64,000 nt of DNA, taken from BOG-908 sp963795825 (GTDB lineage Bacteria; Pseudomonadota; Alphaproteobacteria; Acetobacterales; Acetobacteraceae). Positions within the stretch are counted from its first letter, which is position 1, and each line of letters opens with the position of its first letter. The stretch lies in NCBI GenBank assembly GCA_963795825.1, contig CAWCIW010000004.1, positions 356,578 through 420,577 of the forward strand. The letters are read 5' to 3'. This document shows positions 26,082 through 36,434 of the stretch, piece after piece. The notes below the pieces were generated by a model, which was not told the DNA's origin, searched no databases, and saw nothing but the letters and a program-made list of their open reading frames with translations. Made by a program: the position numbers and the translations under genes.

Positions 26082-27112
26082 GGCCGATGGTTCGCCATAA
26101 CCACCCCCAGAAGACAAAAGTTTTTTGGTCCTTTTTTTCAAAAAAGGACTGCTTGCTTGCTTTTCTGACCGTTTCGTCAGCCGCGCTCCTGTCAACACCA
26201 GCGCAAGCCTATCGCCTTTTCGTCTCGAACGAGAAAGACAACACGATCACCGTGCTGGACGGCAAGTCACTGAAAATACTGCAGACGGTGGCCGTAGGTG
26301 CAAGGCCGCGCGGCATCGTCCTGTCACGCGATGGCAAGAGCCTGTATATCTGCACGTCGGACGCCGACCATATCGAGGTGCTGGATCTGGCCAGCCTGAC
26401 CGTCACCCGCGTGTTGCCGAGCAATCCCGATCCCGAATACATGGCGCTCAGCGTCGATGGCCAAACGCTCTACGTCGCCAACGAGGATAACAGCCAGGTG
26501 TCGGTGCTGGACATCGCGGCAGGGCGTATTGCTTCAGAGATCCCGGTGGGTGTGGAGCCGGAGGGGATGGCGGTGAGCCCGGATGGCCGCACGGTGCTGT
26601 GCACGTCGGAGACGACGAGCATGGCGCATTTCATCGATGTCGCGACCCACAAGGTCGTCGCCAGCGTACTTGTCGGCACCAGGCCGCGTTTCGCCGTGTT
26701 CACCAAGGATGGTGCACGGGTCTGGGTATCTTCGGAAGTGGCGGGAACCGTCGCGGTGATCGACGCGGCAACGCATAGCATATTGCACACGATCAGCTTC
26801 GACCTGCCCGACGTGCCTGTTACCGCGATCCAGGCTGTCGGCATAAACCTTACCGCGGATGGCCGTACCGCCTTTGTCGATCTCGGGCCCGCCAACCGCG
26901 TGGCCGTAATCGATACCGCGACGTTCAAGGTCGAAAAATACCTGCTCGTCGGCCAGCGCGTGTGGCATGGCGCTTTTTCACCAGACCAGTCCACGCTGTA
27001 TGTCGCCAACGGCATCAGCAACGACATGTCGGTGATCGATGTGAAGGCACAGACCGTGACGCAATCCGTGCCGGTCGGACAATCGCCCTGGGGAATAGTC
27101 GTTGCGCCGTGA
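26066..27112 (+). CDS. PQQ-dependent catabolism-associated beta-propeller protein (TIGR03866-like)
   Basis: A 348-residue YVTN/YncE-type propeller: after a signal sequence the repeats run RLFVSNEKDNTITVLDGKSL, ARPRGIVLSRDGKSLYICTS, PEYMALSVDGQTLYVANEDN, and so on to the C-terminus. Exported; found with PQQ alcohol dehydrogenases, role unknown. Odd feature: residues 17-32 are encoded by a subtype B palindromic repeat half (26114-26160), which supplies KVFWSFFSKKDCLLA, that is the basic part and start of the hydrophobic core of the signal peptide (cleavage near PAQA-YR). Start ATG at 26066 or 26087. The frame is intact through the repeat. Confidence 0.85.
   Translation: MPFSLRPMVRHNHPQKTKVFWSFFSKKDCLLAFLTVSSAALLSTPAQAYRLFVSNEKDNTITVLDGKSLKILQTVAVGARPRGIVLSRDGKSLYICTSDADHIEVLDLASLTVTRVLPSNPDPEYMALSVDGQTLYVANEDNSQVSVLDIAAGRIASEIPVGVEPEGMAVSPDGRTVLCTSETTSMAHFIDVATHKVVASVLVGTRPRFAVFTKDGARVWVSSEVAGTVAVIDAATHSILHTISFDLPDVPVTAIQAVGINLTADGRTAFVDLGPANRVAVIDTATFKVEKYLLVGQRVWHGAFSPDQSTLYVANGISNDMSVIDVKAQTVTQSVPVGQSPWGIVVAP
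26114..26160. repeat. Palindromic repeat half, subtype B, inside a coding start
   Basis: CAAAAGTTTTTTGGTCC, T-rich/A-rich hairpin, then GGACTGCTTGC. It is a single half without partner. It lies within the reading frame of the beta-propeller gene rather than between genes. Confidence 0.85.
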
Positions 27113-27842
27113 AGAGCAGACACATGCGCTCTGTGTGCGCAAGCTGTCCTACGCCTTTGGCGCGAGGCGCGTGCTGCGCGATGTCGATCTCGCCGTCGAC
27201 CAGGGTGACTTTACCGTGCTGCTCGGGCTGAACGGTGCCGGTAAGACCACGCTGTTCTCGCTGATCACCCGCCTGTTCAGCGCGCGCAGCGGGAGCATCG
27301 CGGTGTTCGGTCACGACATGAGCCTGGCACCACGTCGCGCGCTCGCGCGACTCGGCGTGGTGTTCCAGCAGCAGACCTTGGATCTGGATCTGACTGTTGC
27401 ACAGAACCTGTTCTACCACGCGGCTCTGCACGGCATCACGCGCACTGTAGCGGCCGGCCGCATCGTCGAGGAACTTGCGCGCGTTGGCCTGAGGGAAAGG
27501 CAAAACGACCGCGCACGCGATCTGTCGGGCGGACAGCGCCGGCGTGTGGAACTGGCACGCGCGCTGATACACCGACCATCGCTCCTGCTGCTCGATGAGC
27601 CAACGGTGGGGCTGGACATGGAAAGCCGGCAATTCCTTGTGGAGCACGTGCGCTCCTTGTGCCGCGACGGTCATGTGGGCGTGCTTTGGGCCACGCATCT
27701 GATTGACGAGGCGGGCCCGGATGCCCGCGTGATCGTGCTGCACCAGGGGCGCATACTGGCGAACGGACCAATACGTGCCGTAGCCCCGCCGCCCGCCACG
27801 CTGAAGGAAAGTTTCGACCGGCTGGTGCGCGAAGCCGCATGA
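27102..27842 (+). CDS. ABC transporter ATP-binding protein, PQQ-ADH-associated
   Basis: A 246-residue ATPase: Walker A in LLGLNGAGKTTLFSLI, Q-loop in GVVFQQQTLD, signature DLSGGQRRRVELARAL, Walker B with LLLLDEPTVGLD, H-loop WATHLIDEA. It matches the ATPase that accompanies PQQ alcohol dehydrogenases (TIGR03864 type) and pairs with the permease behind it. Start uncertain: TTG at 27102 (used, overlaps the previous gene by 11 bp) or GTG at 27135, which would shorten the first strand. The stop overlaps the permease ATG as ATGA. Confidence 0.88.
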   Translation: MRREEQTHALCVRKLSYAFGARRVLRDVDLAVDQGDFTVLLGLNGAGKTTLFSLITRLFSARSGSIAVFGHDMSLAPRRALARLGVVFQQQTLDLDLTVAQNLFYHAALHGITRTVAAGRIVEELARVGLRERQNDRARDLSGGQRRRVELARALIHRPSLLLLDEPTVGLDMESRQFLVEHVRSLCRDGHVGVLWATHLIDEAGPDARVIVLHQGRILANGPIRAVAPPPATLKESFDRLVREAA

Positions 27843-28671
27843 CGATCGTGTCGGATGCACCCTCGCGCCTGGGACCCGCGGCGTACGGCCGCTGCATGGG
27901 CGGCATCATCCGCCGCGAGGGGCTGCGCTGGCTTCAGCAACGCGGCCGCTTCATCTCAGCGCTCGTTCGCCCGCTGGTGTGGCTGGTGATCTTTCGCGGC
28001 CGGCTTTCATTTCGTGCTGGGTGTGTCCATCAGTCCGCCTTATCGCACCTATATTCCCTACGAGGTCTATATCGCACCAGGCCTGGTCGGCATGATCCAG
28101 TTGTTCAGCGGCATGCAGAGTTCGCTCTCCATGGTGTACGACCGTGAGATGGGCAGTATGCGCACGCTCATGATCAGTCCGTTCCCGCGCTGGTTCCTGT
28201 TGCTGAGCAAGCTGCTCGCAGGCGTCTCCGTCTCTATCGTGCAGGTGTATATTTTTCTCGCGATCGCCTGGTTCTGGGACATACGGCCGCCGCTCACCGG
28301 CTATATCGCTGTCCTGCCGGCGCTGATTCTGTCCGGGCTCCTTCTGGGTGCTCTGGGCCTGCTGTTGTCCTCGTTGATCAAGCAGCTCGAGAACTTCGCC
28401 GGGGTGATGAATTTCGTTATTTTCCCGATGTTCTTTACGTCGTCGGCGCTCTACCCGTTATGGCGCGTGCAGCAGGGCAGCCTGACGCTCTACTGGTTCA
28501 GCGAAATCAACCCGTTCACCCATGCGGTCGAACTGATCCGTTTCGCGCTTTACGATCGCCTGAACGCCGTCTCAGCGCTGGTGGTCTGCGCCTTTCTGGC
28601 GGTGTTCATGGCGGCTTCCGTCATCGGCTACGATCCTGGCCGCGGGCATGCTGGCGCGCAGGGGCGAATAA
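27839..28671 (+). CDS. ABC-2 type permease, PQQ-ADH-associated (PedC-like), frameshifted
   Basis: Six-helix ABC-2 permease: EGLRWLQQRGRFISALVRPL before TM1, the loop SPPYRTYIPYEVYIAPGLVG, VYDREMGSMRTLMISPFPRW, and LYWFSEINPFTHAVELIRFA, all typical of the alcohol-associated ABC permease (TIGR03861 type). Two +1 insertions: an extra C near 27992 (without it, WLVIFAAGFHFVLG) and one near 28648 (without it the protein ends RGMLARRGE-stop at 28671). The 833-nt length fits two extra bases. Export of an unknown compound, possibly a cofactor or toxic alcohol product, is inferred only. Confidence 0.83.
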
Positions 28672-28694
28672 CATCGTATTTACGGCAGGCAGAC

Positions 28695-29285
28695 ATGATA
28701 CATAAACTCGCACTAGCCGCCATGTTGATTTCGGCCAGCGCTGCGCATGCGGCCTATCCGGGGCAGGACCCGGACTGGCCCTGCGCACAGCGCCTGGTCC
28801 CGACGCTCACGGCAGGCACATACTGGCAGGGGCCCGTTCCCGCCCACGCCGCCTGGCGCGATGACGAGAAGATGTTTCCGCTGGTGACCGACATCGTCGA
28901 TCGCGACACGGAAGATGCCGACGCCCTGAGTAAGCTTGCCGCCTACGTGCAAGCCATACCGGCGGACCAGCGCAACACCACGATCCCGATCCTGTTCGGC
29001 GCACTCGTGGACCAGACGAACGACGAGCGAAGCCTGTTGATACAGCGCATCAAGCAGCTTGGCCTGCGCCAGCGCAGGATGGGCGATGTCGTCGCCGCGA
29101 TCAGCACCAAGGTGGATATCACGCCTGCCACTGATCCCAGGCACGACGAGCTTGCTGGTGAGCGTGATTTTGATGTGCGGGCGTTTCAGGAGACGCAGCA
29201 CACGATGCGGTATGCGTGCGAGGCGCCGGCGGCGATGGAGCGCAGGCTTGGGCTTTTTGCGCGGGCTTTGCAGGCGGGTAAGTAA
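28695..29285 (+). CDS. Secreted protein linked to the PQQ-ADH ABC module, unknown
   Basis: A 196-residue protein with signal peptide (KLALAAMLISASAAHAAYPG) and the opening YPGQDPDWPCAQRLVPTLTA that is recurrent in this type of cluster. The rest is helical, with IPILFGALVDQTNDERSLLI and a conserved-looking end (QHTMRYACEAP). Two Cys may form a disulfide. Function unknown; it is repeatedly the last member of the ABC module. Its stop runs straight into a palindromic repeat, and the next gene is convergent. Confidence 0.75.
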   Translation: MIHKLALAAMLISASAAHAAYPGQDPDWPCAQRLVPTLTAGTYWQGPVPAHAAWRDDEKMFPLVTDIVDRDTEDADALSKLAAYVQAIPADQRNTTIPILFGALVDQTNDERSLLIQRIKQLGLRQRRMGDVVAAISTKVDITPATDPRHDELAGERDFDVRAFQETQHTMRYACEAPAAMERRLGLFARALQAGK

Positions 29286-29460
29286 GCAAGCAGTCCTTTT
29301 TTGAAAAAAAGGACCAAAAAACTTCTACTTCCCCCCCGCCTGCACGGAGGCCCGCGCTCGTTTTGCAGGCGCATACGCTTGCAGAACGAGCTGGAGTGCC
29401 CGGGCAACCGGGGGAGAAAAAGTTTTTTGGTCCTTTTTTCAAAAAAGGACTGCTTTCTTC
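29284..29460. repeat. Paired palindromic repeat, subtype B + B
   Basis: Left half 29284-29326, right half 29415-29460, both with the GTCCTTTTTT/AAAAAAGGAC stem. Between convergent genes. The interior holds a second dyad: GCCTGCACGGAGGCCCGCGC against GCGCATACGCTTGCAGAACG is only partial. Confidence 0.85.
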
Positions 29461-29461
29461 C

Positions 29462-30571
<1,110 letters not shown>

Positions 30572-30663
30572 GTCGCTTTCCCTGTAAAGTTCTGGCCCGT
30601 CTGGTCGCTGTGGAAACCGGGTGAGGCGAGCCTGTGGCCGATGTCGCCTGCGCAGGCCGGCAA

Positions 30664-30682
30664 AGGCAAGCAGTCCTTTTCG
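30664..30682. repeat. Remnant of palindromic repeat, subtype B
   Basis: AGGCAAGCAGTCCTTTTCG matches the outer arm of subtype B but has no closing stem or partner. It lies in the 257-bp gap between the divergent formaldehyde dehydrogenase and telA starts. Confidence 0.5.
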
Positions 30683-30828
30683 TCGCCCCGGGGGAAAGGG
30701 CGGCGGCTCGGCCGGCCAGCCCGGCGGCGCGCCTGGCTTGCGTCCAGCCCAAACTGGAACGATCCTGCTTGCAGAAAGCCGGACCGATCGGCCAGGCCGA
30801 CCCGCAAGGCCCACGAAAAGAGGTGCAC

Positions 30829-31869
30829 ATGACCGATACACCCAGCGTCTCGGCGTTGTTCCAGGATGACCCTCCAGGCCCGGACACGCCGGTACAAGGC
30901 GCCGTCGTCGCTGCGGCCGGCAAGGTGCCCACAGACGACGAGATCAGCCATTTGGGCGCCGAAAGCCGCAGCACATACGCGTCCGTCACGGCGCGTGTGC
31001 TCGACGAGCACAAAGCGTCCGACCTGGGTGAGATGAGCGGCAAGATCACCGAACTCGTCACGGTGGCCAAGGGGCTGGACCCCAGGCAATCCCGCCACAG
31101 CCTGCTGGACCGGGCATTCGGGTTCCTGCACGACGAACGCGAGCAGTTGCTTACCCGCATGCAGACCGCCCGTCAGCGACTCGATACCGTCAAGCACGAG
31201 GTCGATGGCATGGTGGCGCTTGAGCGGCGGCACGTGGCCTCGCTGGCGGAGCTGCAGGCGGCGAATTTCCGTTACCACGAGCAGATGAAGGCGGCGGCCG
31301 CGCAGGGCGAGCAGTGGCTGGCGGCCGTCAGGGCCGCGCTCGCGGTGCCGGTGGACGAGACCGACAGCTTCGCCGCGCCCAAACGCGCGGCTTTGCAGCA
31401 GAACGCGATGCGGCTGGAAAAAGCGGTCAACGATTTCCGCAATGCCATGACGCTGGCCAAGCAGGAGGCGCTGACGATCCAGATGGAAAGCGGCAACTCC
31501 CAGGCGCTGCTCTACGAGTTCGAGCAGGCGATCACCCTGGTGGTGCCGGCGCTGGAGAGCATACTGGCGCAGCAACTGATCCAGATCGACCAGAAGCACG
31601 CGGCCGACACCGATGCGATGCTGCGCTCCACGCTGGATGCCGCCTTGCGCACGCAGGCCAGGCTGGTCGGCGACAACACGGTGGCGGTGGCGTCCCTGCA
31701 GCAGAACGCGGCGATCAGCACGACGACGCTGCTGGAATGCGAGACGATGCTGGAGGCAGCGGATGCCAAGGTGCGACAGATACAGGAGGCCGGGCGCCAG
31801 GCGCGGCTTGCGGACGCTGCCAATCGCACGCGGACGGAGCAACTTTTGCTCGCGCGTTTTTCGGGGTGA
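30829..31869 (+). CDS. telA: Toxic anion resistance protein TelA
   Basis: A 346-residue, almost wholly helical protein of the TelA/KlaA family (PF05816): AESRSTYASVTARVLDEHKA, KITELVTVAKGLDPRQSRHS, LLYEFEQAITLVVPALESIL, TTLLECETMLEAADAKVRQI. Family members are tied to tellurite and membrane-stress resistance; mechanism unknown. AGAGGT lies 5 nt before the ATG at 30829. First of four genes (telA, vWA, terD, unknown), with a palindromic repeat pair between it and the next gene. Confidence 0.88.
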   Translation: MTDTPSVSALFQDDPPGPDTPVQGAVVAAAGKVPTDDEISHLGAESRSTYASVTARVLDEHKASDLGEMSGKITELVTVAKGLDPRQSRHSLLDRAFGFLHDEREQLLTRMQTARQRLDTVKHEVDGMVALERRHVASLAELQAANFRYHEQMKAAAAQGEQWLAAVRAALAVPVDETDSFAAPKRAALQQNAMRLEKAVNDFRNAMTLAKQEALTIQMESGNSQALLYEFEQAITLVVPALESILAQQLIQIDQKHAADTDAMLRSTLDAALRTQARLVGDNTVAVASLQQNAAISTTTLLECETMLEAADAKVRQIQEAGRQARLADAANRTRTEQLLLARFSG

Positions 31870-31875
31870 AAGCAG

Positions 31876-32054
31876 AAAGCAAGCAGTCCTTTTTTGAAAA
31901 AAAGGACCAAAAAACTTTTATCTCCCCGCCTGCACGCAAGCCCGCGCTCCCAGCGCAACCAAACGCGCCTGCAAAAAGATGTGGTGCCCGAATGCAGCCG
32001 TCGGGAGCAAAAGTTTTTTGGTCCTTTTTTTCAAAAAAGGACTGCTTGCTTGCC
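31876..32054. repeat. Paired palindromic repeat, subtype B + B
   Basis: Left half 31876-31920, right half 32007-32054, both with the GGACC/GGTCC-type stem. It lies between co-directional telA and the vWA gene, so it may reduce read-through or define a second transcription unit. Confidence 0.85.
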
Positions 32055-32081
32055 TTAGCCTAACAACACCCAGGAGTCCCC

Positions 32082-32831
32082 ATGGCCGTAGACCTACACA
32101 AGAAAGCCGAACGCGCCGGTATCGTGCTGAAAAAGCAAGGCGTCGGAAATCCGCCAAGGCTGCGGGTGGGCCTGATGATGGACATCTCCGGCTCGATGCG
32201 CACGCTCTACACCAACGGCACCGTGCAGGAGGTGATCAATCATGTGCTCGGCCTGGCGATGGCGTTCGATCCGACCCACCGGCTCGATGTCTTCGTATTC
32301 GACGACAAATCCGCGCAATTGCCGATACCGGCAACGCCGCAGAACTACCACGATTACGTCGACCGGCAGATCATGACGGAAGACGAGATTCCGAAATTCG
32401 GCACCACGCGATATGCCGGCGTGATACACAAGTTCCAGGACCACTATTTCGGCGAGCATCCCGATCACACCGAACATCGCGAGCACAAGGCTGGCTTCTT
32501 CAGCCGCCTGCTGCATCACGAACAGGCGCGTCCGCCGCTGGACCCGGAAATGGCCAAAATCCCCGTGCTGGGCTTGCTCATCACGGATGGTGACAACGAG
32601 GACCATCGGCCGTCCGAAATCGCCATCCAGCGTTCGGCGCCATACCCCGTGTTCTGGTCGCTGGTCGGCGTCGGCCGGCACGCGTTCGGTTTCCTCAAAC
32701 AGATGGACCGCGAGTTTCCCGATGCCGAGTTCGTCGATCTGGAAGATCTCGGCCTGTCGGACGACATGCTGTATGCCGAACTCGTCAGCGCCAAGCTGGT
32801 GCGCTGGCTCAAGCAGCACCCGCCGCAATAA
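32082..32831 (+). CDS. TerF-like vWA domain protein
   Basis: A 249-residue protein that is essentially one von Willebrand A domain. The metal (MIDAS) motif is MMDISGSMRTLY at about residues 33-44; the conserved Thr/Asp follow in FGTTRYAGVIHK and LLITDGDNED. It matches the C-terminal vWA domain of TerF; the TerD-like N-terminal part of full TerF is missing and is supplied here by the separate next gene. Cytosolic, stress or tellurite response by context. 24 bp before terD. Confidence 0.85.
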   Translation: MAVDLHKKAERAGIVLKKQGVGNPPRLRVGLMMDISGSMRTLYTNGTVQEVINHVLGLAMAFDPTHRLDVFVFDDKSAQLPIPATPQNYHDYVDRQIMTEDEIPKFGTTRYAGVIHKFQDHYFGEHPDHTEHREHKAGFFSRLLHHEQARPPLDPEMAKIPVLGLLITDGDNEDHRPSEIAIQRSAPYPVFWSLVGVGRHAFGFLKQMDREFPDAEFVDLEDLGLSDDMLYAELVSAKLVRWLKQHPPQ

Positions 32832-32855
32832 CCGCAACAACAGCCGGAGCCACGC

Positions 32856-33455
32856 ATGATCAAGCTACAAAAAGGCGGCAGCATCAACCTGTCGAAAGAC
32901 CACGCCCATGTCAGGCGCTTTGTGGTCGACACGAAATGGGACATCAACACCGCGGCCCAGGGCCGGCTCGACCAGTTCGAGATAAACGTCAGCGCGTTTC
33001 TGCTCAACCACAAGACGGGCAAGCCGCTGGCCGCGCGCGACGAGGATTTCGTGTTCTACAATAACCGCCAGGACCCGACCGGCGCCGTGTCGCATAATCC
33101 CGACGACTGGCAGGATGGCGACGACGCGATGACCATCGATCTCGACATCCTTTCCAGCCAGAACAAATCCGTCGATGAAATTTCACTGGTTGTGGAGATC
33201 TACGAGGGCATCAAGCGCCGACAGAATTTCGGCCATATCAACCACACCACCGCGACCATCATCGACGCCAATACCAATGTCCGCATCGCGGAATTCCGCC
33301 TGACCGAGGACGATGCGGATTTCACCGCCGTGCAGATGGGCAGCTACGTGCTCGAGAACGGCGACTGGCATTTCAAGGCGATCGGGGCCGGCTACAAAAA
33401 GGGGCTGGCGTCTTTCCTGACCGCCTATGGGCTACAGGCGGCGGACGAGGAGTAA
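32856..33455 (+). CDS. TerD family protein
   Basis: A 199-residue TerD-domain protein: MIKLQKGGSINLSKD at the start, then DTKWDINTAAQGRLDQFEIN, DFVFYNNRQDP, DEISLVVEIYEG and AEFRLTEDDADFTAVQMGSY. TerD proteins bind calcium through Asp residues and act in chemical-stress and tellurite response. Close behind the TerF-like vWA gene, so vWA and TerD probably act together as a split TerF. Frame intact. Confidence 0.9.
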   Translation: MIKLQKGGSINLSKDHAHVRRFVVDTKWDINTAAQGRLDQFEINVSAFLLNHKTGKPLAARDEDFVFYNNRQDPTGAVSHNPDDWQDGDDAMTIDLDILSSQNKSVDEISLVVEIYEGIKRRQNFGHINHTTATIIDANTNVRIAEFRLTEDDADFTAVQMGSYVLENGDWHFKAIGAGYKKGLASFLTAYGLQAADEE

Positions 33456-33484
33456 GGAAGAGACGGCCTTTCGAGGTCAGCGTC

Positions 33485-34285
33485 TTGATCGATCCCCGGC
33501 CGCTGTTTGAGGACGACGATTTCGGCACGCCACAGGCGCGGCCCGGGGTCGTCGTCGGCCGGCTGGATCTGGGTGACGAGCCGCCGCCGGCGCCCGCGCC
33601 ATCGCGCGTGGTCTCGGCCATTGGCGACGGCGACCATGCCGGCCTGGCCCAGGCGATGGCGCGCGGCGCGGCGCGCTTTCCCGCGATCATGCAAAACGCC
33701 GGCTTCCTCGTGCGCAACAACCTCAACCAGCTCCTGCCGCTGGATTTCGACAAATTGGCGAATTTCGGCGCCGGAACGCTCGAACGTGCGGCCGCCGCCA
33801 TGGGTGAGGTGGCCACGCTGAACGGGCGCCTCGCCGAGATCGACGCGGAGTCCATCCTCCTGCGCGTGGTCGAAGCGGCGCGCGCGCACGGCGCCCGCAA
33901 GCGGCAGGCCTCGCTGCTCGGCCTGCTGGCCAATTTCGCACCGTTCGATGCCCACGCCGCCGCCCGCCAGGTCGCCGGCCTGCACCATGCGTTGCTGCTG
34001 CGCGTCGACCAGGTCAGCGCCGCGGCCGATGCGCTGGAGCGCCTGCAGGGGACCCTCTCCGTAGAGGTCACCACGCTGGCCATCCTGGAAGACATGTCGG
34101 ACCATGGTGCCATGGGCGACATGCTGTCCCGCCGCGCCGCGCTGTTCCAGGCGTCGCTGCAGGAGGTTGCCATGGCGCTTGCTCAGCTGGAAAGCCTCAG
34201 GCGGCAGGTCCAGGAATGGACGATGCGCTGCGACGAGGTGCTCGCGGTCACCCTCCCCGCGCTGGGCTACACCGCGAGCCTGTGA
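33485..34285 (+). CDS. Unknown helical protein of the tellurite module
   Basis: A 266-residue protein, TTG start with GAGGT about 7 nt upstream. Acidic/Pro-rich start (DPRPLFEDDDFGTPQARPGV, about 40 residues), then long amphipathic helices: FLVRNNLNQLLPLDFDKLAN, ARQVAGLHHALLLRVDQVSA, QEVAMALAQLESLRRQVQEW. Its size and coiled-coil character recall TelA, but I cannot see family motifs. Last gene of the telA-vWA-terD block, 29 bp after terD. Only 8 bp separate its stop from the pbpC stop coming the other way. A TelA-like partner of the TerD/vWA pair is the best guess. Confidence 0.65.
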   Translation: MIDPRPLFEDDDFGTPQARPGVVVGRLDLGDEPPPAPAPSRVVSAIGDGDHAGLAQAMARGAARFPAIMQNAGFLVRNNLNQLLPLDFDKLANFGAGTLERAAAAMGEVATLNGRLAEIDAESILLRVVEAARAHGARKRQASLLGLLANFAPFDAHAAARQVAGLHHALLLRVDQVSAAADALERLQGTLSVEVTTLAILEDMSDHGAMGDMLSRRAALFQASLQEVAMALAQLESLRRQVQEWTMRCDEVLAVTLPALGYTASL

Positions 34286-34293
34286 TCGCGGCC

Positions 34294-36434
34294 TTACGGC
34301 GAATCCGGCTCCAGGCGGAAGCTGCCATGCACCGCCAGGTCGTCCGCCCCGATAACCGTGATCATCGCCGTCCCGGGCCCGTCCGGCTGCCAGCTCAGCT
34401 CCGGCTCATGCCCGGCCAGCGGCCTGCCATTGACGATCCAGCGAAACGGCGCCGTCCCTCCGCGCACCCGCAACGTCACTGGCAGGTACGCCGTCGACCC
34501 AGGCGCGCGATCGAGGTCGATCGTGGCGCCGGGCGGCGGGAAATCCAGCACCGGCCGGCGCGGCAGGATGTCCGGCGCCGCCGCCGAGCCGTCGCAGCGC
34601 CACCGGCAGGGCCGCCGTGCTGTCCGCCTGTATCGCCTCCGCCGGCGCCGGCGGTGCGGCGTCCGTCTCGGGTGGCAAAAGGCCGAACGCCTGCAGCATC
34701 AGCGGCGCCGCGGTGGCGCGGCCGAAACTGCCCGGCCGCGGCGTGCCCTCCACCCGGCCGGTCCACACGCCCACCGTCGAGGCTGCGGAATAGCCGACCG
34801 CCCAGGCATCGCGATACCCGTAGGACGTGCCGGTCTTGAACGCGATCGCCCGCCCGCCGGTCAGCGCGGCATAGGCCACGCCAGGCGGCGGCGGGGATCC
34901 CTCGAGAACCTGCCGCAAATAATACACGGCGAGCCGACCCAGGAACGCCACCTTGCGCGGCGCCGCGCCGGCCGTGCGTATCAGCGGCGCCGCATGCCCG
35001 TCATCGCCCAAGGCGGCATACAGCATCACCATGTCCGACAGGCTGATGCCCAACCCGCCGAGTGCCACCGCCAGGCTCGCCTGCCGCCCCGGCATCGCCA
35101 CGCGCGCGCCGGCCTGGCGCAGTCCGGCCACGAAACGGTCCGGCCCGATCGCCTGCAGAACCTGCACCGCCGGCACGTTGTAGGATTGCCGCAAAGCGGT
35201 CTGCGCGGTGATCGCGCCATGATAGAGGTCGTCGAAATTATGCGGCGCGTAGCCCGGTATCAGCCCGGGCGCGTCGCCGATCAGAGTCAGCGGATGCAGC
35301 AGCCCGGCATCGAACGCCATGCCGTAGAGGAACGGCTTGAGCGCCGAGCCGGGTGAGCGGCGCGATGCCGTCAGGTCCAGATCGGCGCCCGGCAGGCCAG
35401 GCCCGCGGCCGCCCAGGCTCGCGCGTATTTGCCGGCGTGGCGTTGTCCACGATCATCGCGGCCGCACCCACGGCCGGCGGTTCGGCGGCCAGCTCGCGCC
35501 CGAACAGGGCCTCCAGCCGGCGCTGCAGCGCGAAATCGATCGTGCTGCGCAACACGGCGCCGGGGGAGGCCGCGCGCGCCAGCCCGGCGCAGAACATCGC
35601 CGCCAGGCGCGGCGGCGCGTGGCGCACCACCGGGGCCGCTCTCCAGGCCAGCGCCACCCGGTCCGACCACGCCGCCGGCAACGATCCCGCCGCGCGCAGC
35701 CGGGCCACCAGCCGGTCCGCCGCCCGCATCGCCGCCGCGAAATGCCGGTCCGGCCGGCGCCGCGCCGGCGCCTGCGGGATCGCCACCAGCAGCGCCGCCT
35801 CCGCCTCGGACAATTGCGACGCCCCATGGCCGAACCACGTCAGGCTCGCCGCCCGCACGCCCTCGATGTTGCCGCCGAACGGCGCAAGCGTGAGATACAT
35901 CGAAAGGATCGCGTCCTTGCCGTAGCGTTCCTCCAACTGCCAGGCGCGCAGGATGTCGTGCAGCTTGCCGGCCAGGCTGCGCGGATGCGGCTCCAGCAGG
36001 CGCGCCGTCTGCATGCTCAGCGTGGACCCGCCCGACACGATCCGGCCCATGCGCACATATTGCCACGCCGCCCGCGCGAGCGCGCCCGCATCCACGCCGC
36101 CATGCGCGCGGAAATGCCGGTCTTCGGCAGCCACCAGCAGAGCGAGATAACGCGGGTCCACGTCGGACACGCCGGTGTGCAGGCGCCACATGCCGTGCGC
36201 GGGGAAGGGGCGCAGGAGCTGGCCGTCCGAGGCTAATACCTCTTTGGAACCAATCAATCGCGACAGGTCTGGCGGGCAGAGGCGGTCTAGCGCCCAGATC
36301 GTAAAAAGTAAGGCAAGTAAGCAAGCAGTCCTTTTTTGAAAAAAAGGACCAAAAAACTTTTGACTCCGCTGTCGCGCGCTCGCCGGAAAGGTCCGCGACA
36401 GCGGAGTCAAAAGTTTTTTGCTTCTTTTTTTCAA
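34294..36434 (-). CDS. pbpC: Penicillin-binding protein 1C, frameshifted
   Basis: Bifunctional class A PBP. Glycosyltransferase: AAEDRHFRAHGGVDAGALAR (catalytic Glu) and SGGSTLSMQTARLLEP. Transpeptidase: SxxK in RRSPGSALKPFLYG, SYN in RQSYNVPAVQ, KTG in AFKTGTSYGYRDAW. C-terminal BiPBP_C domain (GTAPFRWIVNGRPLAG). Two +1 shifts, near 35425 and 34570; length fits two extra bases. The N-terminal anchor (CLLALLFTIWALD) begins inside palindromic repeat 36311-36450: the only in-frame start I find is TTG at 36434, also in the repeat, giving a Lys/Arg-rich 37-residue leader. Genuine start uncertain. Usual partner, alpha-2-macroglobulin, is upstream. Confidence 0.83.

Noticed and set aside
28014..29285. 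One fused protein of the ABC permease and the secreted partner
   Set aside because: The fusion arises from an extra C near 28648. Without it the permease ends normally at 28671, and the partner has its own ATG and signal peptide at 28695.
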